Below, piece after piece: positions 18,268 to 27,903 of a stretch of DNA of 64,000 nt. Under the pieces are notes generated by a model, which worked only from the letters and a program-made list of their open reading frames with translations, was not told where the DNA came from and made no database searches. This stretch comes from Psychrosphaera sp. B3R10 (GTDB taxonomy: Bacteria > Pseudomonadota > Gammaproteobacteria > Enterobacterales > Alteromonadaceae). Every line of letters starts with the position of its first letter. The stretch's first letter is position 1. The position numbers and the translations under genes were made by a program. The stretch spans positions 42,553 to 106,552 of the forward strand of contig NZ_JAHKQH010000041.1 of the NCBI RefSeq assembly GCF_018861025.1, given 5' to 3'.

Positions 18268-18332
18268 TTAACTATTTGTTAATTTCAGACTAGACTGACG
18301 CTGGGATAATTTAACAAAAGCGATATAACCAT

Positions 18333-19004
18333 ATGCAGCCAGAAAAAATTATTGTTGCGGATGATCATCCATTATTTCGGCAGGCTCTATTAGAAACCTT
18401 AAGGTCAAAGTTAACGCATACACAATGGCTTGAAGCCGAAAATGTTAATGAGTTAAATACACTTCTGGCCGAAAATACTGATGCGGATTTGTTGTTATTA
18501 GATCTCAATATTCCTGGTGCTCATGGCTTTAATACGTTAATCCATGTGAGGCGTCATTTTCCTCAAATACCAGTTGTTGTTGTTTCTGCATATGATGATG
18601 TGGATACTATCTCCTCTGCGATGGAGCATGGTTCGTCGGGTTTTGTTCCTAAATCAACTCCGGTAGAAACCATCTTTTTGGCTATTAATGAAGTGTTTTC
18701 AGGCAATATTTGGACCCCACCTAATTTTTCTGCTCAAACCGCACAATCAGGAAAATCCGATATTGCAGAACGAATCGCAAGCTTGACGCCACAGCAGTAT
18801 AAAATTTTGATGATGTTTGCCGAAGGGCTGTTAAACAAACAAATTGCCTACGATTTACATGTGTCAGAGGCCACGATTAAAGCCCATGCAACTGCTATCT
18901 TTAAAAAGTTAAACGTACGAAATCGTACACAGGCGGTTATTACGCTTAATGAACTTGATTTATCAGGCACGGCATTTGAAACGGAATTATCTACGTCAAA
19001 ATAG
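18333..19004 (+). CDS. crbR: LuxR-type response regulator CrbR (acetate switch)
   Basis: Transcription regulator with an N-terminal receiver and a C-terminal LuxR helix-turn-helix. The phosphoacceptor is Asp57 in LLLLDLNIPGAHG, with acidic pair ADDH at 9-12; the DNA-binding part (about 150-210) reads LTPQQYKILMMFAEGLLNKQIAYDL then SEATIKAHATAIFKKLNV. It faces the hybrid kinase gene crbS convergently and lies in the same block as actP and acs. In Vibrio cholerae the CrbS/CrbR pair drives acs expression, the so-called acetate switch; the assignment here is by architecture and neighbourhood. Confidence 0.85.
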   Translation: MQPEKIIVADDHPLFRQALLETLRSKLTHTQWLEAENVNELNTLLAENTDADLLLLDLNIPGAHGFNTLIHVRRHFPQIPVVVVSAYDDVDTISSAMEHGSSGFVPKSTPVETIFLAINEVFSGNIWTPPNFSAQTAQSGKSDIAERIASLTPQQYKILMMFAEGLLNKQIAYDLHVSEATIKAHATAIFKKLNVRNRTQAVITLNELDLSGTAFETELSTSK

Positions 19005-19039
19005 TAAGCCTCTAGTATCTTGAATTTGTTGGCAATGGA

Positions 19040-22000
19040 TCAGTCGACAAATTGTTTACGAAGCCTTTCAGCTAGTTTGGCATTGATTAGCGCACGAAGT
19101 GCTGCTGGCTTAACTAACTTCCTCATAAACCCTAAATCTGCATTCGCGGCTTTATGCTCTATACCAACCTCGGTTGTCGCAGTTATCAATATTGCCGGTA
19201 GATAACGTTCTGAGGTGCTTCTTAGTTCTTCAATTAACTTGATACCTGTTCGGTCGTTTTCAAGCTGATAATCCACCAAAGCAATGGCTATATCGTCTTT
19301 TTGTTGCTGATACTTTTCTTTAGCTTCCGTCGTGGAGGCGGCGCTAATTACGTTGCATTGCCAACTTTTAAGTAATTCTACCATCCCATTGAGAACCGCA
19401 GGGTCATTATCGATACATAACACAGTTACACCTTGCAAGCTTACACTCTGCGCAGTAGCGGAGCGTTTTGGCGTTGGTGTAGCAACAGGTGAAGTGAATT
19501 GAGGGACCGCTTGCGGGATGGTAATACTAAAATTACAGCCATGACCACTTCGAGAGGTTAGTGTTAGAGGGTGGTTGAGGAGTTCAGCTAAACTTTTTGT
19601 AATACTCAGCCCCAACCCTAAGCCTTTAGCACCGGATTGCTTGTTGGTATTCAATTGGGTGAATTGTTCAAAAACTAGCTGTTGCTTATCCAGTGGAATA
19701 CCATCGCCATTATCAAGCACTTGAACGACTACATTGTTGCCAGAGCGTCGAACACCAAGCAGTACTTTGCCAGGCGCAGTATATCGAATCGCATTACCAA
19801 GTAAATTTTGCAAGATGCGGCGCAATAAGTGGCGGTCGGATTTAACCCAAACTTCGGTTTTTACAAATCGTACCTCGACCTGCTGTTTGTCAATGACCGC
19901 AGAGAAATCTCGTTTAAGTTCCTCAAATAAGGCTGTTAATGAAAAGCTGTCGAATTGAGGGTGAATATTACCGCTTTCTATACGGGCGATTTCACCAAGG
20001 TTGGCCAACAGGTCGTTAGCCACCTTTAACGAGTCGTTGATATTGTTAACCTGCACCAGTTGTTCGTCGGTTAACTCTGGTTGACTCGCCAAAGCAGATG
20101 TAAACAAACGGGCAGCTTCAAGGGGCTGCATTAGGTCATGACTTACGGCATTTAGATATTGACTCTTTTTGATATGAGCGGTTTCTGATCTTTCCCGCGC
20201 GACTTCAAGCTCCCGATTGGTTTCTTCTAGCTTTTGCGTGCGCTCGATAACTCGGCTTTCGAGATCTAGATTAGCTTCTTTAAGGTATCGTTCGGCTTGA
20301 CGGTACGTTGTGATGTCAGTGAACAACATCACAAAACCACCGTCAGGCAGAGGGTTACCTTGGATACTAATGACCTTGCCATTGTTATGTTGGCGCTCTG
20401 AATTATGGGGACTACCCTGCTTTAAGAAATTGACTCGGCGAGCGACTTGTTTGTCAACGTCGCCCGGGCCTGTAAGGCCTTTTTCAACGTTAAAGCGGAT
20501 AAGGGGTTCGATAGGGCATCCGACATAAAGTAGCTCTTTTGGGTATTCAAACAATTCGACATATCGTTTATTCCAAGCCACAAGGTTTAAGTCACCGTCG
20601 ACAATGGAGATACCCTCACTGGCGTTTTCAATCGCACTTTGCAGTAAATTTTTACTAAATTCCAAGCGTTGTGCAGATGCGTCTTCAACTAACAAAGCGA
20701 GTTCATTGAGTGCAATATCCCGACCTTCGAGTGCTGAATGCAACACAAGGCGGGCAGAGGATGACCCCATTACACTGGCAAGCGTTTGTTCAGTGTGTTC
20801 AATGAGTTTTTGAATATAAACCTGTTTACTAAGATGTTTTTTATTATTGTATTGGTTAAATTTTTCAAATTTACTGCGTGCTGACGATTCACCTACAAAC
20901 CGCGCCATTAAAGCGACTAGCTCGGCTTCATTTAACTGACGGTATTTGGGGGAGCTAACCACGAGCTTAGTGGATTGTTCGAAAAACAAGGCGCTTTGCA
21001 CGCGCTCTTGCACGCTAGGGCGGGTGAATTGCGACACCAGCCACATGACAAAAATATTAGAGGTTAGACTGAGTAAGGTAATTATAGTGTAACTCGGAAC
21101 TGGTGCCTCTTGGAAAGGATGAGCATAAAGCCCAAGTTCTGGTAGAAAGTTTAGTGCGAGCCACATACTAAAGCCCACCACAATACCGCTATAAACCCCT
21201 TTTAGGGTGACACTCCGAGAGTAAAAAGCGGTGATTAGTGCTGGGGTGAGTTGACCAATTGCGCCAAAGGCAATTTCACCTAGTGCCGAAAGAGTATCTG
21301 GTGAAGCAAAATAGAATGCGCCATAGCCCAGCATGATCACGACAAAGACGAGCACCTTACGAACGTTAAGAAGTCGCACTCTAAATGTATCAAAATCGGT
21401 ATCCGACTTACCTGTAGATTTAAATAAAATTGGGAATACAATCTCATTGCTGATCATAGTACTCAGTGCGATTGCTGTAATAATGACCATCGAACTTGCT
21501 GCGGATATCGCACCAATAAAGGTCAGTAGTGTTAACCACGAGTTGTTGGTTAACTGTGGTAAAAATAATACGTAGGCGTCGCTGGGGACGGTGTCCCCAA
21601 GTAACATATATCCTGCGAGCCCAAGAGGGATCGCAAATAAGGCAAATACCATTAAATAAAGAGGGAACAAACGGCGGCTTAACCAGGTGTCTTTTTCAAA
21701 TTTAAGCTCGACGACCATAACTTGGAATTGGCGCGGTAAGGCTAAAAACGCAGCCATGACAACAATAAGCAAACCAAACATAGATGTTAAGTTAGGTAGA
21801 GAAAATTGTTGCGTTAGGTTTATTTTTTGCTGGGCCTGCTGCCAGATATCTACAGGGGAATCGAACAGGAAAAAGCTGGCAAATATACCAACCGCGGCAA
21901 ACGCAATGAGCTTCATTAACGATTCAAACGCGATGGCTAACATAACCCCAGGGTGGCGCTCTGTAACCTCTATTGAGCGAATACCAAAGATGACAGTGAA

Positions 22001-22498
22001 CCACACCAATACCAAACTTACGCCTAGACCAAGTTGCCAATGTTCAAACCCTGGCGCAAATTGAAGCTGTTGGAATGTATAGACAATTGCTTTTAATTGC
22101 AGTGCAAGATAAGGCAATGTGCCGACGAGGGCGACGGTTGTAACGAGTCGGGCGAGGTGTTTTGATTTTCCGTAACGTGATGCAATAAGGTCGGCAATAG
22201 ACGTAATGTTTAGCTTTAAGCTGACATTAATCATGCGTTGAATAAATGGCCATGCAAATACAAAGAGTAAAATCGGGCCAAGAAATATGGGAATATGTGA
22301 CAACACATTACTAGCGGCCTGGCCACTCGTGCCAAGAAAGCTCCAGGACGTGCAATACACCCCTAAAGTAAGAGCATAAATAATAGGCTGATAAGTTTGT
22401 TTAATTCGGTGGCGGTAACGGTCACCTAAATAAGCAATGAGAAACAGCAGCATTATGTAACTAATGCTGATGCTTATCAGTTGCCAGTTTGCGAACAT
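19040..22498 (-). CDS. crbS: Hybrid sensor kinase fused to a sodium/solute symporter domain (CrbS)
   Basis: A 1152-residue protein. Residues 1 to about 490 form an SLC5/SSS symporter domain of 12-14 helices. A linker follows, then a PAS domain (about 620-735, IVDGDLNLVAWNKRYVELFEY), a HisKA with phospho-His in NAVSHDLMQPLEAAR, a HATPase with NLLGNAIRYT, DNGDGIP and GLGLGLSI, and a C-terminal receiver (from about 1024, Asp near 1076 in ALVDYQL). The symporter part may sense acetate or ion flux, but this is not shown. The start abuts the stop of the small gene upstream (TAAATG), so both are coupled. It converges on crbR with only 35 bases between. Confidence 0.92.
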   Translation of the reverse strand: MFANWQLISISISYIMLLFLIAYLGDRYRHRIKQTYQPIIYALTLGVYCTSWSFLGTSGQAASNVLSHIPIFLGPILLFVFAWPFIQRMINVSLKLNITSIADLIASRYGKSKHLARLVTTVALVGTLPYLALQLKAIVYTFQQLQFAPGFEHWQLGLGVSLVLVWFTVIFGIRSIEVTERHPGVMLAIAFESLMKLIAFAAVGIFASFFLFDSPVDIWQQAQQKINLTQQFSLPNLTSMFGLLIVVMAAFLALPRQFQVMVVELKFEKDTWLSRRLFPLYLMVFALFAIPLGLAGYMLLGDTVPSDAYVLFLPQLTNNSWLTLLTFIGAISAASSMVIITAIALSTMISNEIVFPILFKSTGKSDTDFDTFRVRLLNVRKVLVFVVIMLGYGAFYFASPDTLSALGEIAFGAIGQLTPALITAFYSRSVTLKGVYSGIVVGFSMWLALNFLPELGLYAHPFQEAPVPSYTIITLLSLTSNIFVMWLVSQFTRPSVQERVQSALFFEQSTKLVVSSPKYRQLNEAELVALMARFVGESSARSKFEKFNQYNNKKHLSKQVYIQKLIEHTEQTLASVMGSSSARLVLHSALEGRDIALNELALLVEDASAQRLEFSKNLLQSAIENASEGISIVDGDLNLVAWNKRYVELFEYPKELLYVGCPIEPLIRFNVEKGLTGPGDVDKQVARRVNFLKQGSPHNSERQHNNGKVISIQGNPLPDGGFVMLFTDITTYRQAERYLKEANLDLESRVIERTQKLEETNRELEVARERSETAHIKKSQYLNAVSHDLMQPLEAARLFTSALASQPELTDEQLVQVNNINDSLKVANDLLANLGEIARIESGNIHPQFDSFSLTALFEELKRDFSAVIDKQQVEVRFVKTEVWVKSDRHLLRRILQNLLGNAIRYTAPGKVLLGVRRSGNNVVVQVLDNGDGIPLDKQQLVFEQFTQLNTNKQSGAKGLGLGLSITKSLAELLNHPLTLTSRSGHGCNFSITIPQAVPQFTSPVATPTPKRSATAQSVSLQGVTVLCIDNDPAVLNGMVELLKSWQCNVISAASTTEAKEKYQQQKDDIAIALVDYQLENDRTGIKLIEELRSTSERYLPAILITATTEVGIEHKAANADLGFMRKLVKPAALRALINAKLAERLRKQFVD

Positions 22499-22981
22499 TT
22501 AGTCTTCTTTAGCAGGCAATTGAGTGCTCTGCGTTGTACTAGTAAATTCACCTGCGTATTGATTGCCTTTGATTGTGGCAATAACGCGGAAAACTTGTTT
22601 GCTTCCCTTGGCGGCATTCAGTTTGGCAAAAGGCGTATGTTCGTACCAATAGTATGGTGTTTGAAGTAGAGCCATTCGAAAAGGTGTAGCCGTACCTTGG
22701 TTGTCGACTAAAAAGAGCGTGGCGTCGTCTAACGGATAAGTTGAATTGATGACTGTTCTATCTTTGTCTTCACCATCCGTTGCAGTGTATAGACTAAGTT
22801 TAATATCACCGGAACGAAGAATGCACTGTTTTGCTATAACATCACAATAGTCATTTTCAGTGGTTAGCTTAAAAAATTGGTTTTCAGGTTTTTCGAGTTC
22901 CAGCCAAAGATCGGATCCAATCCAGCCGAGGACAGCCAGAAACGGGGCGATGATAAATGCGAGTCGAGTATGTTTATTCAT
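22499..22981 (-). CDS. Small membrane-anchored protein upstream of crbS
   Basis: A 160-residue protein with one N-terminal hydrophobic helix (about 7-27, RLAFIIAPFLAVLGWIGSDLW) and a periplasmic domain of about 130 residues with two cysteines (DYCDVIAKQCIL) that could pair. No family is recognised with certainty. It ends exactly where the crbS start codon begins, so the two proteins are probably made together, and it may serve as an extracytoplasmic accessory of the transporter-fused kinase. That role is inferred from position only. AAAAGAAAT before the ATG is a weak ribosome site. Confidence 0.75.
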   Translation of the reverse strand: MNKHTRLAFIIAPFLAVLGWIGSDLWLELEKPENQFFKLTTENDYCDVIAKQCILRSGDIKLSLYTATDGEDKDRTVINSTYPLDDATLFLVDNQGTATPFRMALLQTPYYWYEHTPFAKLNAAKGSKQVFRVIATIKGNQYAGEFTSTTQSTQLPAKED

Positions 22982-23045
22982 ATTTCTTTTTTATAGTTTC
23001 CAATGAGTTAATGCAACTAATTTTTACCTGTAACAGTAAAAAGAA

Positions 23046-23071
23046 AAGACTCCCGAGGGAGTCTTATTTTA
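23046..23071. terminator. Terminator after actP
   Basis: Perfect stem AAGACTCCC (23046-23054) / GGGAGTCTT (23057-23065), flanked on the minus-strand downstream side by TTTTCTTTTT. It ends the DUF4212-actP transcript and may partly separate it from the next minus-strand genes. Confidence 0.85.
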
Positions 23072-23087
23072 TCGAGTTTTATTAATT

Positions 23088-24827
23088 CTAGTGGTCGTGC
23101 GCAGCGGCAACTTTACCATGTGGTGTACGGAAGTTTTCAACCATATCTTGTATGTGTTGAGGAGCTTCAGAAGTCGCTTTAAGAATTATAAAGGCAACAG
23201 TAAAGTTAACTAACGCACCAACAGCGCCAAACGCATTTGGTGAAATTCCAAAGAACCAGTTAGGCTCTAAACCACCAAGGAACTCAGTACCACTGATGAA
23301 CATGATGCCCTTGTGTTGGAATACATACAACATAGTCACACCGATACCTGAACACATTCCCCATACTGCAGCTGGGCCTGACATCTTCTTAGAGAATATA
23401 CCCATCATTAGTGCTGGGAATATCGAAGATGCAGCGAGTCCAAATGCTAGGGCAACTGTTCCTGCGGCAAAGCCAGGCGGATTGAGCCCCAGATAGCCGG
23501 CGACAATGATTGAAATTGTCATTACCACCCTGCCTGCAAATAACTCGTTTTTCTCTGAAATATCAGGGGTAAGTACGCCTTTCATTAAGTCATGGGATAC
23601 CGATGACGAAATGGCGAGCAACAAACCGGCGGCTGTGGATAACGCGGCGGCAATACCACCTGCGGCTACCAGTGCAATGACCCAATTTGGCAAGTTAGCA
23701 ATAGCTGGATTTGCTAGAACCATAATGTCACGGTCAACTTTCACCATTTCATTAGTTTCAGCATTTGCAGTGTATTGTATTTTACCGTCGTTGTTTTTGT
23801 CTTGATATTGCAACAACCCGGTTTTTTCCCAATCTTTAAACCACTGAGGACGTTCTGCGTACTCTAGGTTTTGACCAGCAACAGGTTCAATCGTATTCAT
23901 TAGGTTAAGTCGAGCCATCGCGCCTACTGCAGGAGCTACTGTGTATAACAAAGCGATGAATACTAATGCGTAACCAGCAGACATACGAGCCGCTTTAACC
24001 GATGGTACAGTGAAGAAGCGCATGATGACGTGTGGTAAACCAGCAGTACCAATCATCAGTGACAATGTATAAGCAAACATATTTAACGTGCCGCCCATGT
24101 TGTCAGTTGTGTATTCTTTAAAGCCTAAATCCGTTACAACCATGTCGAGTTTATCTAATAGATAAACACCGCTGCCGTCTGCTAATGTACTGCCTAAGCC
24201 AAGTTGTGGGATTGGGTTACCGGTAAGTTGCAATGAGATAAATACAGCAGGGATAGTATAAGCAAAGATAAGGACACAGTACTGAGCAATCTGAGTGTAA
24301 GTAATCCCTTTCATACCACCAAGAACCGCGTAAACCCAAACAACGGCCATACCAATATATAGACCAAGATCATAATCAACTTCTAGGAATCGAGAAAACG
24401 CGACGCCAACGCCTTTCATTTGACCGATAATGTAAGTAAGAGACGCTATGATTAAACAGATAACCGCAACAACACGTGCTGTTTTAGAATAGTATCTATC
24501 TGCGATAAACTCAGGAACCGTAAACTTACCGTGTTTTCGCATGTAAGGGGCGAGTAGCATTGCCAAGAGGACATAACCACCGGTCCAACCCATTAAAAAT
24601 ACTGAGCCACCGTAGCCTAAAAAAGCAATCAGACCTGCCATCGAGATAAATGACGCGGCACTCATCCAATCGGCACCAATCGCCATACCATTTTGCAGTG
24701 GTGTTATACCACCGCCAGCAACATAAAAGTCACTTGTAGATCCCGCACGTGCCCACCAAGCTATACCAAAATAGACAGCAAATGAACCGAAGACGGCAAT
24801 GTAAGTATAAAGTTTTAACTCTTCCAT
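23088..24827 (-). CDS. actP: Cation/acetate symporter, ActP-like
   Basis: A 579-residue inner-membrane sodium:solute symporter with about 13-14 helices. It has the family blocks YVAGGGITPLQNGMAIGADWMSAASFI near the front, GGSVFLMGWTGGYV, SLMIGTAGLPHVIMRFFTVP in the middle, and SSSVSHDLMKGVLTP later. An unusual soluble insert of some 60 residues (NLEYAERPQWFKDWEKTGLLQ to VDRDIMVLANPA) contains DKNNDGKIQY, an EF-hand-like calcium loop, a feature of the DUF4212-associated subfamily. It starts one base inside the stop of the DUF4212 gene. Acetate or a related short acid is the likely substrate given crbS/crbR and acs nearby. Confidence 0.9.
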   Translation of the reverse strand: MEELKLYTYIAVFGSFAVYFGIAWWARAGSTSDFYVAGGGITPLQNGMAIGADWMSAASFISMAGLIAFLGYGGSVFLMGWTGGYVLLAMLLAPYMRKHGKFTVPEFIADRYYSKTARVVAVICLIIASLTYIIGQMKGVGVAFSRFLEVDYDLGLYIGMAVVWVYAVLGGMKGITYTQIAQYCVLIFAYTIPAVFISLQLTGNPIPQLGLGSTLADGSGVYLLDKLDMVVTDLGFKEYTTDNMGGTLNMFAYTLSLMIGTAGLPHVIMRFFTVPSVKAARMSAGYALVFIALLYTVAPAVGAMARLNLMNTIEPVAGQNLEYAERPQWFKDWEKTGLLQYQDKNNDGKIQYTANAETNEMVKVDRDIMVLANPAIANLPNWVIALVAAGGIAAALSTAAGLLLAISSSVSHDLMKGVLTPDISEKNELFAGRVVMTISIIVAGYLGLNPPGFAAGTVALAFGLAASSIFPALMMGIFSKKMSGPAAVWGMCSGIGVTMLYVFQHKGIMFISGTEFLGGLEPNWFFGISPNAFGAVGALVNFTVAFIILKATSEAPQHIQDMVENFRTPHGKVAAAHDH

Positions 24828-25078
24828 TATTCTTCCTCGACATTATATTTTTTGTCTAAGTCGTTCATCTTTTTGGTATACCAAAAAATGAGACCTAAAA
24901 AGGTATAAATTGAGCCTTGTTGCGCAAACCAGAAGCCTAATTTGTAGCCGCCTAAGCGGAATTCATTGAGTTGTTCGACAAGTAAAATGCCAAACCCAAA
25001 TGAAACAACAAACCAAATGGCTAGGCAGATAAATATTAGACGAAGGTTTTCCCGCCAATATGAGCTTTGATTCTCCAC
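24827..25078 (-). CDS. DUF4212 small membrane subunit, ActP partner
   Basis: An 83-residue protein with two hydrophobic helices (LIFICLAIWFVVSFGFGILLV and WFAQQGSIYTFLGLIFWY) and polar ends. The length, the N-terminal YWRENLRLI block, the inter-helix NEFRLGGYKLGFWFAQQ and the position directly before an SSS-family symporter are typical of DUF4212, thought to be a small subunit of such carriers. First gene of the actP transcript; GGAGAGGAT precedes the ATG. Confidence 0.88.
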   Translation of the reverse strand: MENQSSYWRENLRLIFICLAIWFVVSFGFGILLVEQLNEFRLGGYKLGFWFAQQGSIYTFLGLIFWYTKKMNDLDKKYNVEEE

Positions 25079-25220
25079 GATCCTCTCCTAGATTTTTAAA
25101 ATTGTTTAAACACTGTTGAAGTGATGGCCTGTTATCTTATTTTTGGTATAAATTTGTTCTCTAGCCCATCGCCATAGTTAAGCTAACAACAATTTTCAAC
25201 TAGCGGTATTAAACTTTAGT

Positions 25221-25236
25221 CTAGAATGTAGTCTAA
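25221..25236. promoter_or_regulatory. Candidate CrbR operator in the actP/DUF294 divergent region
   Basis: CTAGAA-TGTA-GTCTAA, agreeing with the TAGAC-N4-GTCTA pattern in all but one position of the core, and overlapped by a direct repeat TAGTCTA (25217-25223 and 25229-25235). It lies about 143 bases from the DUF4212 start and 92 from the DUF294 gene start, so it could serve either transcript. Confidence 0.5.
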
Positions 25237-25327
25237 GCGGTTGACCCATTTTCTTAACTGCTCTAAAACTCTAACAGTCTGTTTTAATGTGCAATCCTGA
25301 TATAAAGCGGTTAATAGGTGGAGAAAT

Positions 25328-27172
25328 ATGTCTAACGATTTATCTGAAGTACACGATTTTATTCGGGTTATTCCGCCATTTGATACTTTGTCAGAGGAGC
25401 AAATTTCTCGATTAACCCGAAATATATATATTCAATATGTGGCGTCTAATTCCAGCCTGCCTCCCGAGGGGGATCAAAAAGCTGTTTTGTATTTTATTCG
25501 CAAAGGGGCACTGGCCTATTTTGGCAATGACAACGAATTATTAAGTAAGTACGGTGAAGGTGATCTTTGTTCGGTTTTTTTACTGCCGGATGAAAATGTT
25601 AAAATTTCTGTTGTGACCGAGGAAGACACCTTACTTTATTGCATTGATCGGGAAGCGCTACTCGAGGTCATTACTGAAAGTGAAGAAGCCGAAGCGTTTT
25701 TTGCTCAAACCGCAGCGCAGCGTCTTAAAAAACGAATGGAAAAATTTAGTGATGATGCCGTTGTATCATCCACTTTAATGAACACCCAAGTTGAACATGT
25801 GTACCATACGCCTGCTGCGACGATAGATATGAAACTCAATATTCAACAAACCGCTCAGCAAATGACAGAGCAAGGTTATTCTTGTTTAGTCGTGACCAGG
25901 CAAGGTGAGATGGTTGGCATTGTGACGGACAAAGATATCCGTACGCGTTGCGTCGGAGAAGGGTTAGACCCTTTAATGCCGGTATCCGATATCATGAGTC
26001 GTGATGTATTGACGTTAGATACCAATGACAGTGCATACGACGCCTTGATAGTCATGACGAGTCGGAATATTCATCATTTACCAGTAACCTCCAATGGCCG
26101 ATTAGCTGGTATGGTTACAGTAACAGATTTGATGAACCATGAAGGTAACAACGCCGTTAATATTTCTAGTTTAGTTGCCAAAGCGAATAAAATTAGTGAG
26201 CTAACTGAAATAAGTAAGATGTTACCAAAGTTGCAAATTAGAATGTCAAAACTTGGGACAACCTCTGATCATGTAGGCAAAAGCATTAGTGCGATTACCA
26301 TGGCGTTTACGGTTCGACTGATCACAATGGCGGAAAACTTATTAGGGCCAGCCCCGGTACCGTATGCCTGGCTTGCGGCGGGATCTCAGGCCAGACTTGA
26401 GCAGTTTGCGCACTCTGATCAAGACAATGCGATGATTATTTCTGACAAGCTACAGCCCCAGGATGCCTATTGGTATCAAGACCTTGCCACTTTTGTTTGC
26501 GATGGTTTAGCGGCGTGTGGGTTTATTTATTGCCCCGGTGACATAATGGCAACTAACTCCAAATGGCGACAAACGCAATCGGTTTGGCACAAATATTTTC
26601 ATAAATGGGTGGTGAACCCAAGTCCCCAAGCACTGCTAAATTCCAGTGTCTTTTTTGATCTTACTACCGTACACGGTGATGCGTCTCTATTAAACGAAGT
26701 AAGAGACAAAATGTTAGAAAAAACTAAAAACAATTCTTTGTTTATCGCCCATTTGTCACGAAATGCGCTTGCTCATCGACCACCTCTGGGTTTTTTCCGA
26801 GGTTTTGTGTTGGTGGAAAATGGCGATAACGAAAAGGTCTTGGATTTAAAACACAATGGCATTGCGCCAATTGTCGATCTTGCCCGAATTTATGCCTTAC
26901 AAGAAGGTGTTGCAGCTGTGAATACGTTAGCAAGACTACAGGCTGTGGCCGGAACGCCATCGCTAACTAAGTCGATGGCCAGAAGCCTAATTGATGCGTT
27001 TGAATTTTTAGGCTATTTACGTCTAAGTCATCAGGCGCGATTATTATCAGCAGGAAAAAAACCAGACAATTACTTACCGCCCAAAACTATTTCTAGATTG
27101 GAACAAGAACATCTAAAAGATGTTTTTAAGGTGATTAAAACGTTGCAAAATAACCGCCAGGTTGCTTACTAA
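25328..27172 (+). CDS. cNMP-binding / CBS / DUF294 nucleotidyltransferase-like protein
   Basis: A 614-residue cytosolic protein. It has a cyclic-nucleotide-binding-like barrel (about 15-130), a pair of CBS domains (about 155-275: CLVVTRQGEMVGIVTDKDIRTR and HHLPVTSNGRLAGMVTVTDL), and a DUF294 nucleotidyltransferase-like domain with GSQARLEQ (352-359) and SDQDNAMI, the GlnD-type metal-binding signature. A DUF294 C-terminal helical domain ends it. This protein regularly accompanies actP, acs and a DnaQ-type gene in gammaproteobacteria; a nucleotide-transfer or energy-sensing role in acetate metabolism is inferred, and no substrate is known. It overlaps the next gene by one base (TAATG). Confidence 0.88.
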   Translation: MSNDLSEVHDFIRVIPPFDTLSEEQISRLTRNIYIQYVASNSSLPPEGDQKAVLYFIRKGALAYFGNDNELLSKYGEGDLCSVFLLPDENVKISVVTEEDTLLYCIDREALLEVITESEEAEAFFAQTAAQRLKKRMEKFSDDAVVSSTLMNTQVEHVYHTPAATIDMKLNIQQTAQQMTEQGYSCLVVTRQGEMVGIVTDKDIRTRCVGEGLDPLMPVSDIMSRDVLTLDTNDSAYDALIVMTSRNIHHLPVTSNGRLAGMVTVTDLMNHEGNNAVNISSLVAKANKISELTEISKMLPKLQIRMSKLGTTSDHVGKSISAITMAFTVRLITMAENLLGPAPVPYAWLAAGSQARLEQFAHSDQDNAMIISDKLQPQDAYWYQDLATFVCDGLAACGFIYCPGDIMATNSKWRQTQSVWHKYFHKWVVNPSPQALLNSSVFFDLTTVHGDASLLNEVRDKMLEKTKNNSLFIAHLSRNALAHRPPLGFFRGFVLVENGDNEKVLDLKHNGIAPIVDLARIYALQEGVAAVNTLARLQAVAGTPSLTKSMARSLIDAFEFLGYLRLSHQARLLSAGKKPDNYLPPKTISRLEQEHLKDVFKVIKTLQNNRQVAY

Positions 27173-27873
27173 TGTGGCCTTTTTTTGAGTCTTTTCTATC
27201 GGCTGAACAACAGCGAAAGCGGGCGCTTAGGCGTGTGCCAGAGGGGGCCTTAAAAGAATATTTGTCGGTACCTTTTCCAGACAAAAATGCAACTATTAGT
27301 GAACTGACTTTACTGTCGGTAGATTTTGAGACAACGGGTTTAAATGCAATGACGCACCAATTGCTTAGTATCGGTTCAATTGAAATTGATGGTGGCAAAA
27401 TAAAATTGGCGAGTAGCTGTCACAATATAATAAAAACCAAAGGCAAATTAGAAGCGAATAATGTTGTTGTCCATCAGATCACGGATTCAGAAAAAGAGCA
27501 GGGCATTGAATTAAAAACCGCTGTTGATCAGCTACTACTGGCGTTAGCTGGGAAAGTCATGTTGGTCCATTATGCCAAGATAGAACGTCAATTTTTACGG
27601 CAAGTTTGTTTTGAACTTTACGGAGTGCGCCCTCCATTGATGATGATAGATACGTTATTGTTGGCAAAAAAACGACTCGATATTGGCGGTCAACATTACG
27701 ACCCTTCAATATTTCGGCTGGAAAGCTTGCGCCAGAGCTTTCAACTTCCAAGCTACCATGCTCACAATGCCTTAAATGATGCAATTGCTACCTCAGAACT
27801 GTTTTTGGCTGAAATTAATAAATATAAACAAGGGGTTAAGACAAAAATACGACAGTTACTCTGTTCCGTATAA
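27172..27873 (+). CDS. DnaQ-like 3'-5' exonuclease
   Basis: A 233-residue DEDDh-type exonuclease. Exo I is VDFETTGLN with the acidic pair, Exo II is HYAKIERQFL, and Exo III is HNALNDAIATSEL with the catalytic His and Asp. It is related to the epsilon proofreading subunit but lacks its polymerase-binding tail, and the N-terminal 40 residues are basic. It is coupled to the DUF294 gene by a one-base overlap, a pairing seen beside acs in related bacteria. Whether it acts on DNA, RNA or a nucleotide signal is not shown. Confidence 0.88.
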   Translation: MWPFFESFLSAEQQRKRALRRVPEGALKEYLSVPFPDKNATISELTLLSVDFETTGLNAMTHQLLSIGSIEIDGGKIKLASSCHNIIKTKGKLEANNVVVHQITDSEKEQGIELKTAVDQLLLALAGKVMLVHYAKIERQFLRQVCFELYGVRPPLMMIDTLLLAKKRLDIGGQHYDPSIFRLESLRQSFQLPSYHAHNALNDAIATSELFLAEINKYKQGVKTKIRQLLCSV

Positions 27874-27903
27874 GACTAAAGTATTAGCCAAATTAGGCTT
27901 ATT

